A DNA stretch of 64,000 nt from Thermoplasmatota archaeon (GCA_023381355.1 JAMCUL010000012.1:21389-85388); one strand, 5' to 3'. Shown: positions 9,950 to 20,708, counted from the stretch's first letter. Numbers and translations: made by a program. The notes: generated from the letters alone by a model not told the origin.

Positions 9950-10061
9950 AGTGAGCGCACCTCTTTTCTCTTACGTGGTAAGAGTGATGTCCACATCTTC
10001 TGCATCTGATGTGAACCTTCTTGTTGTTCATCTTTCCCATTACTGCTGTTCCATTACTCAT
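9897..10061 (-). CDS. rpl37e: Ribosomal protein L37e (54 aa, not in the supplied ORF track)
   Basis: Reverse strand reads MSNGTAVMGKMNNKKVHIRCRRCGHHSYHVREKRCAHCGFPAPKLRSYNWAKTK*; two CxxC zinc-ribbon pairs. Confidence 0.93.
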   Translation of the reverse strand: MSNGTAVMGKMNNKKVHIRCRRCGHHSYHVREKRCAHCGFPAPKLRSYNWAKTK

Positions 10062-10312
10062 TGGTCATCACCTTTTGATGGGGACACATATATCACGTTG
10101 TCCCCTCTTACAAGTATCCTGTTATGGAAACTCTTGGCCTCACCGTTTATTATCTCGCTGGCGTTTCTCAGAACGAGATTCATGTATACGTCATTACCTT
10201 CTAGGATACCTGAATATCCTCTGTTTCCCTTGACGTCAACAAGAACGTTCTTTTCTGCTGAGTTTCTTAAAACGTCCAGCGGTTTATTTCCTGTATCTGG
10301 ATTTTTTGGCAT
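10058..10312 (-). CDS. Sm-like (LSm/SmAP) protein
   Basis: MPKNPDTGNKPLDVLRNSAEKNVLVDVKGNRGYSGILEGNDVYMNLVLRNASE...ILVRGDNVIYVSP, Sm1 and Sm2 motifs; conserved LSm-L37e adjacency. Confidence 0.93.
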   Translation of the reverse strand: MPKNPDTGNKPLDVLRNSAEKNVLVDVKGNRGYSGILEGNDVYMNLVLRNASEIINGEAKSFHNRILVRGDNVIYVSPSKGDDQ

Positions 10313-11232
10313 ACTGATTATAGGCTTATAGAACTGGCATATAAAAAAATATCTAAAGAAATACGAATTCAGGATAATGTTGAAATGCAGGGCCAAAAAC
10401 ATTTAGTCCGGCAGGGTCGAAGGAATGCACTTCAGTCAGGGTGTTGATGCAAATTTCTCTATTTTTTGCAATTATATACTGGAAAACATCCTTTGTTATA
10501 AGCGGGAAAATTCATTTTTAGCCGATCTACATTCGGAGTCACCAGATAAATAAGGGCTGTTCCTTGCTGTTAATCCTGGCAATCATTCATACCTTCATGA
10601 CTCAGGTATTTGCTGAAACATCAATCTTTTCAAGTTATATTTGCCTCAATTTCGGTAACAGAATGCATGACGCAAGTGGGCAATTACATAAACGCTCAGC
10701 CCGGGCATATGGGATAAATCACTTCAAAAAGCATCATTCCAGAAGATTCATATTGAGGAAGATACAGTAGGAGGGGAAGAAATTAAATATCGCTTTTAAT
10801 GTGCCGCATGAAATATGGGTTGAATGAGAAATGGATTACTGTTAGTCCCATCTGCCTTAATTATGTATTATCTTAAAGTGGTTTCAAGGGAAATCCAGAA
10901 TGAAGCCATATCCTCGGCCGGTCAAATTTGGGTCCATGGCAGTAAGCCACCTGGCAGAATCACAGTAATTATAAGGCTAAACGATATCAAAGTTACCAAA
11001 AAAAGACATGAAAAAATCACACAATGAGATGTCAATTACACTGATATTTTCATCTCAGATTGAATGAATTTCACTAATAGAGGGATTTAGATTCTCGAGT
11101 TGGAGAGCATAAATGAAGGTGCAGGCAACCCAGAAGGAAAAATGATTCATTTCTGAATAAATACTTATATGGATAATGAATACTGGTAAAATCAACACTC
11201 AAGTTTGATATTTAAGGGTGAATGTAGTGAAA

Positions 11233-11511
11233 ATGCCAAAGAATATGAAGATGTACTGCAAATACTGCAAGGAGCACACAAACCACGAGGTAGAGAGGGT
11301 AAGAAAGAGGAAGGCGAGTGAACTCAGGGCAGGTCAGAGGAGATTCAGGAGAGTAACCTCAGGTTTCGGAGGTTTTCCAAGACCCAGATTCGAGGGAAGG
11401 GAAAAGCCAACCAAGAGAGTCAGCATCAGGTACAGGTGCCTGAAGTGCAAGAGGGCTACGACAAGTCCAACCCAGAGGGCAAAGAAATTCGAGATTGTTG
11501 AGGTGAGATAA
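11233..11511 (+). CDS. rpl44e: Ribosomal protein L44e
   Basis: MPKNMKMYCKYCKEHTNHEVERVRKRKASELRAGQRRF, C-terminal CLKC. Confidence 0.94.
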   Translation: MPKNMKMYCKYCKEHTNHEVERVRKRKASELRAGQRRFRRVTSGFGGFPRPRFEGREKPTKRVSIRYRCLKCKRATTSPTQRAKKFEIVEVR

Positions 11512-11708
11512 TGGCAGAGAAGGAAATGAAGAAACTCAAGGGAAAGCAAAACAGGTTCATCAAGATAAAGTGTCCTGAGTGTGGAAATGAGCAGATTACA
11601 TTCACAAGGGCCTCAAGCAACGTGACTTGTCATATTTGCGGGGCTGAAATAGTTAAACCAACCGGTGGCCTGATTAAAACATCAGGTGAGATTGTAGAAG
11701 AATACTGA
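11511..11708 (+). CDS. rps27e: Ribosomal protein S27e
   Basis: FIKIKCPECGNEQITFTRASSNVTCHICGAEIVKPTGG zinc ribbon. Confidence 0.94.
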   Translation: MAEKEMKKLKGKQNRFIKIKCPECGNEQITFTRASSNVTCHICGAEIVKPTGGLIKTSGEIVEEY

Positions 11709-12484
11709 TGAATATGGAAACTGAGATACCTGAGGAAGGTGACCTTGTTGTCGTCACCATTTTGAAGGTCGACAAATTTAGTGCAGACGTAAGGCTGGAT
11801 GAATATCCCGGGGTGAATGGGTATATTCACATATCAGAGGTTGCCAGCGGATGGGTCAAGTTCATTCGTGATCATCTGAGAGAGGGCCAGAAGACTGTTT
11901 GCAAGGTTCTTCAGGTTGATCCTAAGAGGCGGGTTGTTGAATTATCGCTGAAGAGGGTAAATGAGCACCAGAAGAGAGACAAGATTTCTCAATGGAAAAA
12001 TGACCAGAAAGCCGATAAGCTTATGGAGATAGTTGCCCAGAATTTGAAGAAGAAGACGGAGCAGTGCATGGAGGAATTTGGCAACGATCTCATTCAGAAA
12101 TATGGCTCTCTATACGAAGCATTCGAGGAGGCATCAAGTGAGGGAGACGAATTCATGAAAGGTACGAGAGCAAAGTGGAGAACCGCTTTCATAAAGGTTG
12201 CAGAACAGAATGTTGCCTCTCCTTTTGTGAAGATTGGAGGAAAGATGGAAATGTATTCCCTTGCATCTGATGGCATAGATAAAGTCAAGGCATGCCTTGC
12301 GGCTGGCCAGAGAGAAGGGGTTCAGATCCAGTATGCAGGTGCTCCCAGATATCTCATAAAAGTAAAAAGCCGTGAATTCAAGGAAGCAGAAGATATCCTA
12401 AAAAATTCTATCCAGAATATGCAGGAAAGTTCCAAGAAGCTGGGTGTATCTTTTGAGTTTGAAAGGGAAAGTAAGGAAAAATGA
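11708..12484 (+). CDS. eif2a: Translation initiation factor aIF2 alpha
   Basis: S1 domain YPGVNGYIHISEVASGWVKFIRDHLREGQKTVCKVLQVD. Confidence 0.95.
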   Translation: MNMETEIPEEGDLVVVTILKVDKFSADVRLDEYPGVNGYIHISEVASGWVKFIRDHLREGQKTVCKVLQVDPKRRVVELSLKRVNEHQKRDKISQWKNDQKADKLMEIVAQNLKKKTEQCMEEFGNDLIQKYGSLYEAFEEASSEGDEFMKGTRAKWRTAFIKVAEQNVASPFVKIGGKMEMYSLASDGIDKVKACLAAGQREGVQIQYAGAPRYLIKVKSREFKEAEDILKNSIQNMQESSKKLGVSFEFERESKEK

Positions 12485-12639
12485 AGGGAGTTATCAGGAA
12501 ATGTCCGGTCTGTGGATTATACACACTGAAGGATGAATGTCCTAAATGCCAGAAAAGCACTGTTGTGGCAGGCCCACCTAAGTATTCTACTTCTGACAGG
12601 TTCCAGAAATACAGGCTAGAAGAACTGGAGAAGATTTAA
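12481..12639 (+). CDS. nop10: H/ACA RNP protein Nop10 (52 aa, not in ORF track)
   Basis: MKGVIRKCPVCGLYTLKDECPKCQKSTVVAGPPKYSTSDRFQKYRLEELEKI*; downstream of aIF2 alpha as in other archaea. Confidence 0.93.
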   Translation: MKGVIRKCPVCGLYTLKDECPKCQKSTVVAGPPKYSTSDRFQKYRLEELEKI

Positions 12640-12640
12640 A

Positions 12641-13402
12641 ATGGATAGAATAGTAATTAAAAAAATAGAAGAAAATATAACGTTCGAAAGTCCACCGGTA
12701 TTGGTATGTGGGCTTCCCGGAATAGGAAACGTGGCAAGGCTTGCCGTGGACTACATTGTAGAGAAACTGAAGATGTCCAAGATATATGATATCTACTCCA
12801 CACATCTTCCCGCACAGGTTTTCGTTAATTCAAACGGAACAGCATTTCTTCCAAAGAACAGCGTATATATGAAGAACATCTCCAAGAAGAAGAGCATGAT
12901 CATCTTTACCGGAGACTTCCAGGGAAATACGCCAGAAGGCCAGTATGAAATTGGAGAAACAATCCTCAACATCGCCAGGGAAAACGGCGTCAAGACCGTT
13001 TACACACTTGGAGGATATGGGATAGGTAAGCTTGTAGAGAATCCAAGGATCCTTGGTGCGGTTACAAACCTGAAGATCAGGAAGAAGCTTGAATCCGCAG
13101 GCGTCATATTCTCAGAGAATGAGCCAGGTGGTGGAATCATAGGGTCTGCTGGTGTAATTATGGGACTTGCCGGCGAGTTCTATGGCATGGATGCTGCCTG
13201 CATAATGGGTGAGACCTCAGGATATTTTACGGATCCCAAGGCCGCTCTTGCGATTATCCGGACTCTTTCAACCCTGGTTGGTTTCAGGATCAATCTCAAG
13301 GAGATGGAAGAAAGGAGCAAGAATATCGAGCAGCTAACGGAGAAGATGCAGGGTGAGATGCAGGAACGCAGCCAGAAGGATGATCTCGGATATTTCGTCT
13401 AG
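12641..13402 (+). CDS. PAC2 family / proteasome-assembly-chaperone-like protein
   Basis: PPVLVCGLPGIGNVARLAVDYIVEKL; conserved downstream of nop10. Confidence 0.85.
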   Translation: MDRIVIKKIEENITFESPPVLVCGLPGIGNVARLAVDYIVEKLKMSKIYDIYSTHLPAQVFVNSNGTAFLPKNSVYMKNISKKKSMIIFTGDFQGNTPEGQYEIGETILNIARENGVKTVYTLGGYGIGKLVENPRILGAVTNLKIRKKLESAGVIFSENEPGGGIIGSAGVIMGLAGEFYGMDAACIMGETSGYFTDPKAALAIIRTLSTLVGFRINLKEMEERSKNIEQLTEKMQGEMQERSQKDDLGYFV

Positions 13403-13764
13403 ACGTATAATATCGTGATAATCCAAATAAAATCAATTTCAGTTCATCCTGTAATATTTGATTATGAATTTGCGGGGGAAGGGATGAATTTTATCCGAAA
13501 TGGGAATCAATGTTATCTCTGAATGATATTGCGGAAACTATCCCATTTGTAAACATATAATTGTTCCCAATCTTCTTGGCCACTACATTTTTTAAATCCT
13601 CCTTTACCAGTATTCCCCTTGTCCATTCCTCCATATATTACAAAATCGGTCATAGCGACATATTGACATTGCCTCCAAGAATGCATTAGAAATATATTGT
13701 GTGAATAACTGTTCCCCAAAAAAAACAAGTGAATAGGGGTTATAAAATCTAAATCACGGTTCCT

Positions 13765-16137
13765 CTATATATGGTAATGCTTGAAGACGACCCCTTTAAA
13801 CCTGTCAAGGAGTATCATCCAGACAAGGGATATTACGAGCACCGCAATTATGTATATTAGAGGCACAGGTGTAACGAGTATGCCCTGCGAGGTGATTATT
13901 GTGATCACTATGATATCCAGGATTGATGCTGTAAGGAGGTATTTTGAGGGCCGTGACTTCCAGAATGCCCTCCTTTCCCTTACCATATATACAGTAAACT
14001 GACCTGAAAACACCAGCATGGCGAATATGTATGTTTGTATTTCAGGATGAGTCAGGCCGAACCTGAATCCTGTCCAGAGCACAAAGAAGCTTTCAACGAC
14101 TATAAGAAGTGCCAGCGAAACAGAGGATCCCACAAGCGACCTCACATTCCACTGCTCCGGACTCTTTGAGAAGCCCACATTATCTGTGGATATTGACATT
14201 GTGACAAAATCGTTGGCAAATAGGAGAAGGATGATGTCAAAAGGAGTCGTTACAAAGAATCCAACTATGAAGAATGAAATTGTAAGGAATATTGCCACCT
14301 GAACGGTCTTTATTATCTTGTTCAGGGTGTATGTGAGCATCCTCTGAAATATCTTCCTTCCATCCTCAACAGCAGAAACAATATCCTCAAGCCCCTCATG
14401 TGTAAGCACGATGCTTGCCGAAGCTTTTGCAACGTCCGTTGCATTAGAAACGGCAATTCCAACCTCCGCCTGCTTGAGTGCAGGAGCGTCATTAACACCG
14501 TCTCCGGTCATTCCAGTTATGTGTTTTTCATTCTGGAGTTCCTTCACAATATTGTACTTGTCTTCAGGATATACCTCTGCAACCACGTCACAGTCATCGA
14601 TCTTCTCCTTGCCACTTCTTATATCGCCGATTGCACAGCTGCTCTGTCCAATACCGACTTCCCTCCCTATCTCGCTTCCAATTGCTGATGAATCTCCTGT
14701 TATCATTCTGGGTCGAATGCCCATAGCCTTGAGTTGTGCTATGAATCTTGAAGAATCCTTTCTTGGCGGGTCATAAAGCGGGATAAGCCCAAGGAAAGTC
14801 CTCTCCTTCTCCCCAATCTTTGCAACACCAAGAGTCCTGAACCCTTTCTCCGCAAAATTCTTCACCCTGTCAAGTATCTCCCCCTTGTTTTCAACTTCGC
14901 ACAGTCCTACAATTATCTGGGGTGCGCCCTTCATAACAAGAAATTCTCCATTATCTGTCTCAATCTTTGCCTCGGTCCTCTTGATTGCAGGATCAAATGG
15001 AACAAATTCCTTCCTCGTAACATTTGGAATGCTGTATCCCTGCCTCTTCGTGTAATCTATGACCGCCATATCAATTGCATCCATTGTGGATATGTCGGAT
15101 GCAATCATTGCATAGTACATGAGTTCATTCTCGGTTGAATTATAAACAACGGGGTCGCTTACGGAGAGCCTGTTTTCGGTGATTGTTCCGGTCTTATCAA
15201 GACAGAGGGTGTCCATGGAGGCTGCATCCTCAACCGCCGTCAGTTTTGTAACAAGAACGCCCTTCCTTGACAGATCAAGGGCCCCGATTGCCATTGCCAT
15301 TGTAAATGTGGCAGGGAGTGCAACCGGGACAGACGCAATAAGTACAACAAGCGAGAATGGTATGACATCCGTGAGGCTAACATGTATGTATAATGAATAT
15401 GACAGGAGAATTGCAATCAGTACAAAATCCATGACAACGAGATATTTTACAATGTCAAGGATCAGGGCTTCAAGATGTGACTTAGCTCCTGCAAGATTCA
15501 CAAGCTGTGCTGTCTTTCCAAAGATAGTTGAAGACCCTGTTGCAATAACGACACCTGTTGATTCACCACGTTTAAGGACTGAACTTGAATAAAGTATACT
15601 TCCCTTTGTCTTTTTCACGGGAAGTGATTCCCCTGTAAGCATGGACTGGTCAGCCTGGGACTCGCCATCTATGACCTTAAGGTCCCCGGGTATTATGTCT
15701 CCCATCCTCACATGAACAATGTCTCCCGGCACAATTTTAGATGCGTCCATATTCTTCCATGTTCCATCCCTCAGGACTCTTGCAGTCACGCTTACCTTTT
15801 TCTTCAGGACGTCAATGGCATCCTGCGCCTTAAGTTCCTGGACATAGCTTACAATTGCATTGAATACAAGGAGGAACAGGATAACATACATGTCCAGGTA
15901 TTTCCCAAACATGTAAGTCAGAATAACAGTAAGCTCGAGCATCCAGGGAACAGGAGCCCAGAATTTCAGGGCGAATTTCAATACTGGATTTACCTTCTTT
16001 TCGGTTATGGCATTGAGTCCATACTTCCGGAGACGTTCAGCTGCTTCTGCCTCACTGATACCATTAGTGCTGGAATTAAGTCGCCTCAGGGCATGCTCAA
16101 CCGGTTCATTCTCTCGGCCACTTTCCATATTGACCAT
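13765..16137 (-). CDS. P-type (P3A, plasma-membrane type) H+-transporting ATPase
   Basis: DKTGTITEN phosphorylation motif, MLTGESLPV, TGDGVNDAPALKQAEVGIAV; start MVNMESG preferred. Confidence 0.93.
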   Translation of the reverse strand: MVNMESGRENEPVEHALRRLNSSTNGISEAEAAERLRKYGLNAITEKKVNPVLKFALKFWAPVPWMLELTVILTYMFGKYLDMYVILFLLVFNAIVSYVQELKAQDAIDVLKKKVSVTARVLRDGTWKNMDASKIVPGDIVHVRMGDIIPGDLKVIDGESQADQSMLTGESLPVKKTKGSILYSSSVLKRGESTGVVIATGSSTIFGKTAQLVNLAGAKSHLEALILDIVKYLVVMDFVLIAILLSYSLYIHVSLTDVIPFSLVVLIASVPVALPATFTMAMAIGALDLSRKGVLVTKLTAVEDAASMDTLCLDKTGTITENRLSVSDPVVYNSTENELMYYAMIASDISTMDAIDMAVIDYTKRQGYSIPNVTRKEFVPFDPAIKRTEAKIETDNGEFLVMKGAPQIIVGLCEVENKGEILDRVKNFAEKGFRTLGVAKIGEKERTFLGLIPLYDPPRKDSSRFIAQLKAMGIRPRMITGDSSAIGSEIGREVGIGQSSCAIGDIRSGKEKIDDCDVVAEVYPEDKYNIVKELQNEKHITGMTGDGVNDAPALKQAEVGIAVSNATDVAKASASIVLTHEGLEDIVSAVEDGRKIFQRMLTYTLNKIIKTVQVAIFLTISFFIVGFFVTTPFDIILLLFANDFVTMSISTDNVGFSKSPEQWNVRSLVGSSVSLALLIVVESFFVLWTGFRFGLTHPEIQTYIFAMLVFSGQFTVYMVRERRAFWKSRPSKYLLTASILDIIVITIITSQGILVTPVPLIYIIAVLVISLVWMILLDRFKGVVFKHYHI

Positions 16138-16273
16138 AAATACTTGATAGCATAAAAAAGGTAAGTGGATATCTGTGTCATGATTTCCCGCAGCATCAGT
16201 GAGCAGGTACATAGAGGGAGTTTTTTCAAGGATAAACTTTTATTGCAGCATTAAAATACGTTGAAGATCTGGA

Positions 16274-16738
16274 ATGAAATGGGTTACAAGAGAAAAGGCA
16301 AAGGTGGATAGAATCGCATGTCCCTGGCTGATCCATAGATTCGTGGATTCAGACGCGGAGTTTATATTTGTACCGGGGAAAATGGTGATGGAAGTTGCGA
16401 AGAATGAATCTGCCATCCCATTTGATATTGAAGGTGCAGAACTGATGCACTACATGGATAATGGTGAGGAGCGTGTAACCTTTGACGCAATCATAAGGAA
16501 GTACAGTCTGAAGGATGATGCGCTGCTTGAACTGGCCAGGATAGTAAGAGGTGCGGATGCCAGCATTCCTGATGCTCCCGTTGAATCTGCAGGCCTTGAG
16601 GCCGCAGCGCTTGGTTTCAGGAAAATCAGCAGAGATGACCATGAAAACATGAAGTTGCAATTTCCACTGTATGACGCACTTTATCAGTATGTCAGAAACA
16701 GGCTTGAACAGGGGACACATCTTGAGCATTCAAGATGA
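16274..16738 (+). CDS. ChrB C-terminal-domain (chromate resistance-like) protein
   Basis: MKWVTREKAKVDRIACPWLIHRFVDSDAEFIFVP...ELMHYMDNGEERVTFDAI. Confidence 0.8.
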   Translation: MKWVTREKAKVDRIACPWLIHRFVDSDAEFIFVPGKMVMEVAKNESAIPFDIEGAELMHYMDNGEERVTFDAIIRKYSLKDDALLELARIVRGADASIPDAPVESAGLEAAALGFRKISRDDHENMKLQFPLYDALYQYVRNRLEQGTHLEHSR

Positions 16739-16975
16739 TCAATCTTCAAATCGAAATTACTGGTGATGGCATATCTTCTGAGGTATATTCATTCATGTAA
16801 ACAAGGGGTGAATTGTATTTATGCCTGCATATTGTTTCCGGGAGGAGATGCTTACGGTTTTCGCATCACGATTGAACATTCGCATGCATGATCTGCCAGT
16901 GATATGGATGCCCCGAATCACTGAAATAGCATAAAGGTACTGGAAAACACTTTAAAGTCGAATACATGTTGGATT

Positions 16976-18820
16976 ATGGCAGTCAAGCCTAAAAAAGATG
17001 AATACAAACAGGTCTCTGTCTCGGAATTCTTCGAGAAAAACCGGCATATTCTCGGTTTTGATTCAGCCCAGAAATCCCTCTTCATGATAGTGAAGGAAGC
17101 AGTTGACAATTCCCTGGATGCCTGCGAGGAGCGGGGAATACTGCCTGAAATTTCAGTGAGGATCGAGAGAAAGCCAAACGACATATTCAGGATCACTGTT
17201 GAGGATAATGGACCTGGAATTGAGAGGACGATAGTTCCCAGGGTATTCGGGCAGCTGCTATATGGATCAAGATTCCACGTGCTCAGGCAGACAAGGGGAC
17301 AGCAGGGCCTGGGAATCACTGCATCGATACTTTACGGCCAGAGCACATCCGGTGAGCCGTGTGAGATAATAACCAAGAGGGCGCAGGATGAGGTTGCCTT
17401 CCATTTCATCCTCGGCATAGATGTCAGGACCAACACAGCAGATCTCAAGGTCGAGGAACCGGTAATATGGGACAGGGAATCCGGAACTTCAATAGCAATC
17501 ACTGCAAAGGGAAGGTATGTAACTGGAAAGCAGTCCATCATGGAATACCTGAAGGAGGTTGCGGTTGTCAATCCAAACGCAAGAATTCATTTTACTGATC
17601 CTGACGGGAAGAGCCTTGTTTTCGAGAGGTCCATAGAAGAGCCAGCAAAGCCGTCAAAGGCAACAAAGCCGCATCCATACGGAATAGAGCTTGGGGAGCT
17701 TTTATCACTTTCACAGATAACAGAGAGCACAACGTTATTGAAGATGCTTTCTTCAGAATTTTCCAGGCTGAGTGATAATTCAGCCTCTGAAATTCTTGCC
17801 AAGGCAGGCATAGATCCTGAAATGAATCCAAGAGACCTGGCAAAGGACGGGGCAAACGCAATAATGGAAGCAATTGCAAATACGAAGCTCATGCCACCAA
17901 CTGCTGAATCACTTTCACCCATCTCGGAGCAGTTCATAAGGCTTGGAATGCTTTCTGTTTATGGGGAGGAAAGGCCCTCATTCTTCGGCAAACCCGTCTC
18001 TGGAAAGGTAAGGATATATAAGGGAAATCCTTTTTCAGTGGAGGTAGGAATGGTTTATGGTGGTGATCTCCCGTCAGAACAGCCTGTAAGGATCGTGAGA
18101 TACGCAAACAAGGTTCCGCTGCTGTTCCAGCCCGGGTCGTGTGCCATCACACAGGCAGTCTCTGACATAGACTGGCGACAGCTAGGCTTTGATCAGAAGC
18201 AGGGAAAAGGCGTCCCGTACGGGCCTGCAATCATCCTCGTTCATGTACACGGGCCAAGGATCCCATACATATCAGAATCCAAGGAGGCTATTGCCCCAAT
18301 TGAGGAAATAATGGACGAGATCAGGAATGTGATAAGGATTGAGGTCAGGCAGCTCAGAAAATTCAACAGCAGGGCTGAAAGGAACAAGAAGATAGGGGAG
18401 AAGTTCAACCTAGTCAGCGTGGTTGTTCCCGAGATAGCTAAGAAGAGTGCTGAAATTCTTTCAATGGAGATTCCTGATTGCAAGATGGTCATAAGCAGGA
18501 TAGCCAACGTTGTCTTTGTCAGGGAAGACATAGCAGGGGAGAATGGAAGGAAGACTTCAAGGACATCTGTGGTGAATTACACAATGGAGAACATATCAAT
18601 GAACCTGAAGATTGTATATCCTTTTGGAGAAAAGGATCTTGAGATAAGGGATCTCCCTCCATCTGAATCATTTACTTACGACCAGGATCTGGATAAAATT
18701 GCAGGCGGATATTCGGGTGCTGAGTTTTACTTTACGGGAATCAATCCTGTATATGTGCAGGGAGCTGAGGAATTGCCAGCAGATTGGGGACTGAAGGGGG
18801 TTGAGACAGTTGAGGAATAG
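16976..18820 (+). CDS. top6B: DNA topoisomerase VI subunit B
   Basis: GHKL motifs EAVDNSLDACEERG, VEDNGPGIE, RGQQGLGITAS. Confidence 0.96.
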   Translation: MAVKPKKDEYKQVSVSEFFEKNRHILGFDSAQKSLFMIVKEAVDNSLDACEERGILPEISVRIERKPNDIFRITVEDNGPGIERTIVPRVFGQLLYGSRFHVLRQTRGQQGLGITASILYGQSTSGEPCEIITKRAQDEVAFHFILGIDVRTNTADLKVEEPVIWDRESGTSIAITAKGRYVTGKQSIMEYLKEVAVVNPNARIHFTDPDGKSLVFERSIEEPAKPSKATKPHPYGIELGELLSLSQITESTTLLKMLSSEFSRLSDNSASEILAKAGIDPEMNPRDLAKDGANAIMEAIANTKLMPPTAESLSPISEQFIRLGMLSVYGEERPSFFGKPVSGKVRIYKGNPFSVEVGMVYGGDLPSEQPVRIVRYANKVPLLFQPGSCAITQAVSDIDWRQLGFDQKQGKGVPYGPAIILVHVHGPRIPYISESKEAIAPIEEIMDEIRNVIRIEVRQLRKFNSRAERNKKIGEKFNLVSVVVPEIAKKSAEILSMEIPDCKMVISRIANVVFVREDIAGENGRKTSRTSVVNYTMENISMNLKIVYPFGEKDLEIRDLPPSESFTYDQDLDKIAGGYSGAEFYFTGINPVYVQGAEELPADWGLKGVETVEE

Positions 18821-19892
18821 TGAGAATACAGAGGATTCTCTTAAGGAATTTGTAAGACTTATATATGAGGCAATAAGAAGCGGAGAGATACCTGAGGTGA
18901 GGCTGAAATCAAGGACAAGGGAGAATATAGTTCTCGACAGTCTTCTTGGCGTATGGAAATATGGTGACCAGGAGGTTGTGAGATCTGCAAGAAAGATGGA
19001 CGGGGCACAGTTCATGGCAAAGTCCCTCTACACGATTCAGTTCATACTTGAGATGTTGAAGGATTCTAAATCATCAACTCTGAGGGAGATGTATTATATA
19101 TCTGAGGGCTGGAAGGATTATAAATTTTCAGCACAGGACGAATCGAATCTCCTGGTTGAGGACATGGAAGTCATCACAGAACTGCTCAGGGAGGATTTTC
19201 ATCTCAGGCCAGAAGAGAATGGGGCAAGCATAATCGGGAACATAACCATTGAGGAAAAGAACAGGAAGAACGAATTCAAGAGGATAAATTGCAGGGATGA
19301 TGTCGGTGATGCAGGTTATACAATACCATATAATGTGGAATCTGAAAAGCTCCGGCTGATTTCACACGATGCCGACATGATAGTTGCACTGGAAACGGGA
19401 GGTATGTTTGACAGGCTTGTTGAGAACAAGTTCGACGAGGATTTCCGGGCAGTTCTCGTACATCTGAAAGGCCAGCCTGCGAGAAGCACGAGAAGGCTCC
19501 TGAAAAGGATGAATGAGGAGATGGGACTCCCGGTCTACATCTTCACGGATGGTGATCCATGGTCTTTCAGGATATACGCCTCGATTGCCTACGGTGCTAT
19601 CAAGACTGCTCACATCTCCCACTGGCTTGCGGTTCCCACTGCGGAATTTGTGGGAATAACTGCAAGTGACATACTGACCTATGACCTTCCAACAGACAAG
19701 CTGAATGACAAGGATGTAGGTGCCCTCAATGCAGAACTCCAGGATCCAAGGTTCAATACGGAATTCTGGAAATCGGAGATAGAAACAATGCTAAAGATAA
19801 ATCAGAAGGCTGAGCAGCAGGCACTTGCTAAATACGGTCTTAACTTTGTAACCGAAACATACCTTCCCGAGAAGTTGAACCTTAAATCATAG
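18801..19892 (+). CDS. top6A: DNA topoisomerase VI subunit A (Spo11-like)
   Basis: REMYYISEGWKD catalytic Tyr region; Toprim VYIFTDGDPWSFRIYASIAYG. Confidence 0.96.
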   Translation: MRQLRNSENTEDSLKEFVRLIYEAIRSGEIPEVRLKSRTRENIVLDSLLGVWKYGDQEVVRSARKMDGAQFMAKSLYTIQFILEMLKDSKSSTLREMYYISEGWKDYKFSAQDESNLLVEDMEVITELLREDFHLRPEENGASIIGNITIEEKNRKNEFKRINCRDDVGDAGYTIPYNVESEKLRLISHDADMIVALETGGMFDRLVENKFDEDFRAVLVHLKGQPARSTRRLLKRMNEEMGLPVYIFTDGDPWSFRIYASIAYGAIKTAHISHWLAVPTAEFVGITASDILTYDLPTDKLNDKDVGALNAELQDPRFNTEFWKSEIETMLKINQKAEQQALAKYGLNFVTETYLPEKLNLKS

Positions 19893-19901
19893 GTGGTCGT
19901 G

Positions 19902-20708
19902 ATGGATACTACAATGAAACTGAAAATAATCCAGTGGAAGTCAACTGGAGATGTAAGCAGAAACCTTGAATTCATTCTCGACAGGATCGGCAAGACGGGG
20001 AAGGATTCACTTGTAATATTCCCTGAATACTCGATGATATACCCTGATTATAAAGACACACAGTCATTCATCGAAAAGTCTCAGGGAATTGGGGATTTTT
20101 TCATACATTCCATACAGGATTCTGCAAGGAAGAACTCTGTGGAGGTCATGATAAACTTTGCAGAGAAAAGCTATGGAAAACCATTCAACACTTCACTGCA
20201 CATTAACAGCAGCGGAATGATCTCTGCAAGGTATTCAAAGACACACCTGTTCGATTCATACGGTTTCCAGGAGTCTTCCCTGTACCGGAGAGGGATGAAT
20301 ATTCCCGATCCTTTCCAGGTATCCGGACGATTCCTTGCAGGTGTTGAAATATGCTACGACATAAGATTTCCGGAGATAAGCAGGATGTATTCGTTGAAAG
20401 GTGCTTCTATCCTCATTGTCCAGGCAGGTTTTTACAGGGGGGAGATGAAATATGACACATGGATGACCATGCTCCGTGCAAGGGCCATGGAAAACGGGAT
20501 GTTCGTCCTTGCTGCAAACCAGTGTGGACCGGACTTCCTTGGCCATTCAACAGTTATAGATCCATACGGAAGGATTCTGGCAGAGGTGAGCGAGGAACCC
20601 ATGGATCTCGAGGCGTCAGTTGATCTCTCCATTGTGGAAAAGTACAGGGAAGATGTGCCGGTGCTTAATCACAGAAGAAAGGATCTATATGAGGTTGGCG
20701 GCCTCTAG
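19902..20708 (+). CDS. Carbon-nitrogen hydrolase (nitrilase superfamily)
   Basis: IFPEYSMIYPD (E), KTHLFDSYGFQES (K), GVEICYDIRFPE (C). Confidence 0.9.
   Translation: MDTTMKLKIIQWKSTGDVSRNLEFILDRIGKTGKDSLVIFPEYSMIYPDYKDTQSFIEKSQGIGDFFIHSIQDSARKNSVEVMINFAEKSYGKPFNTSLHINSSGMISARYSKTHLFDSYGFQESSLYRRGMNIPDPFQVSGRFLAGVEICYDIRFPEISRMYSLKGASILIVQAGFYRGEMKYDTWMTMLRARAMENGMFVLAANQCGPDFLGHSTVIDPYGRILAEVSEEPMDLEASVDLSIVEKYREDVPVLNHRRKDLYEVGGL

Noticed and set aside
15179-15592. Plus-strand 137-aa ORF inside the P-type ATPase
   Set aside because: Shadow of the ATPase gene on the minus strand.
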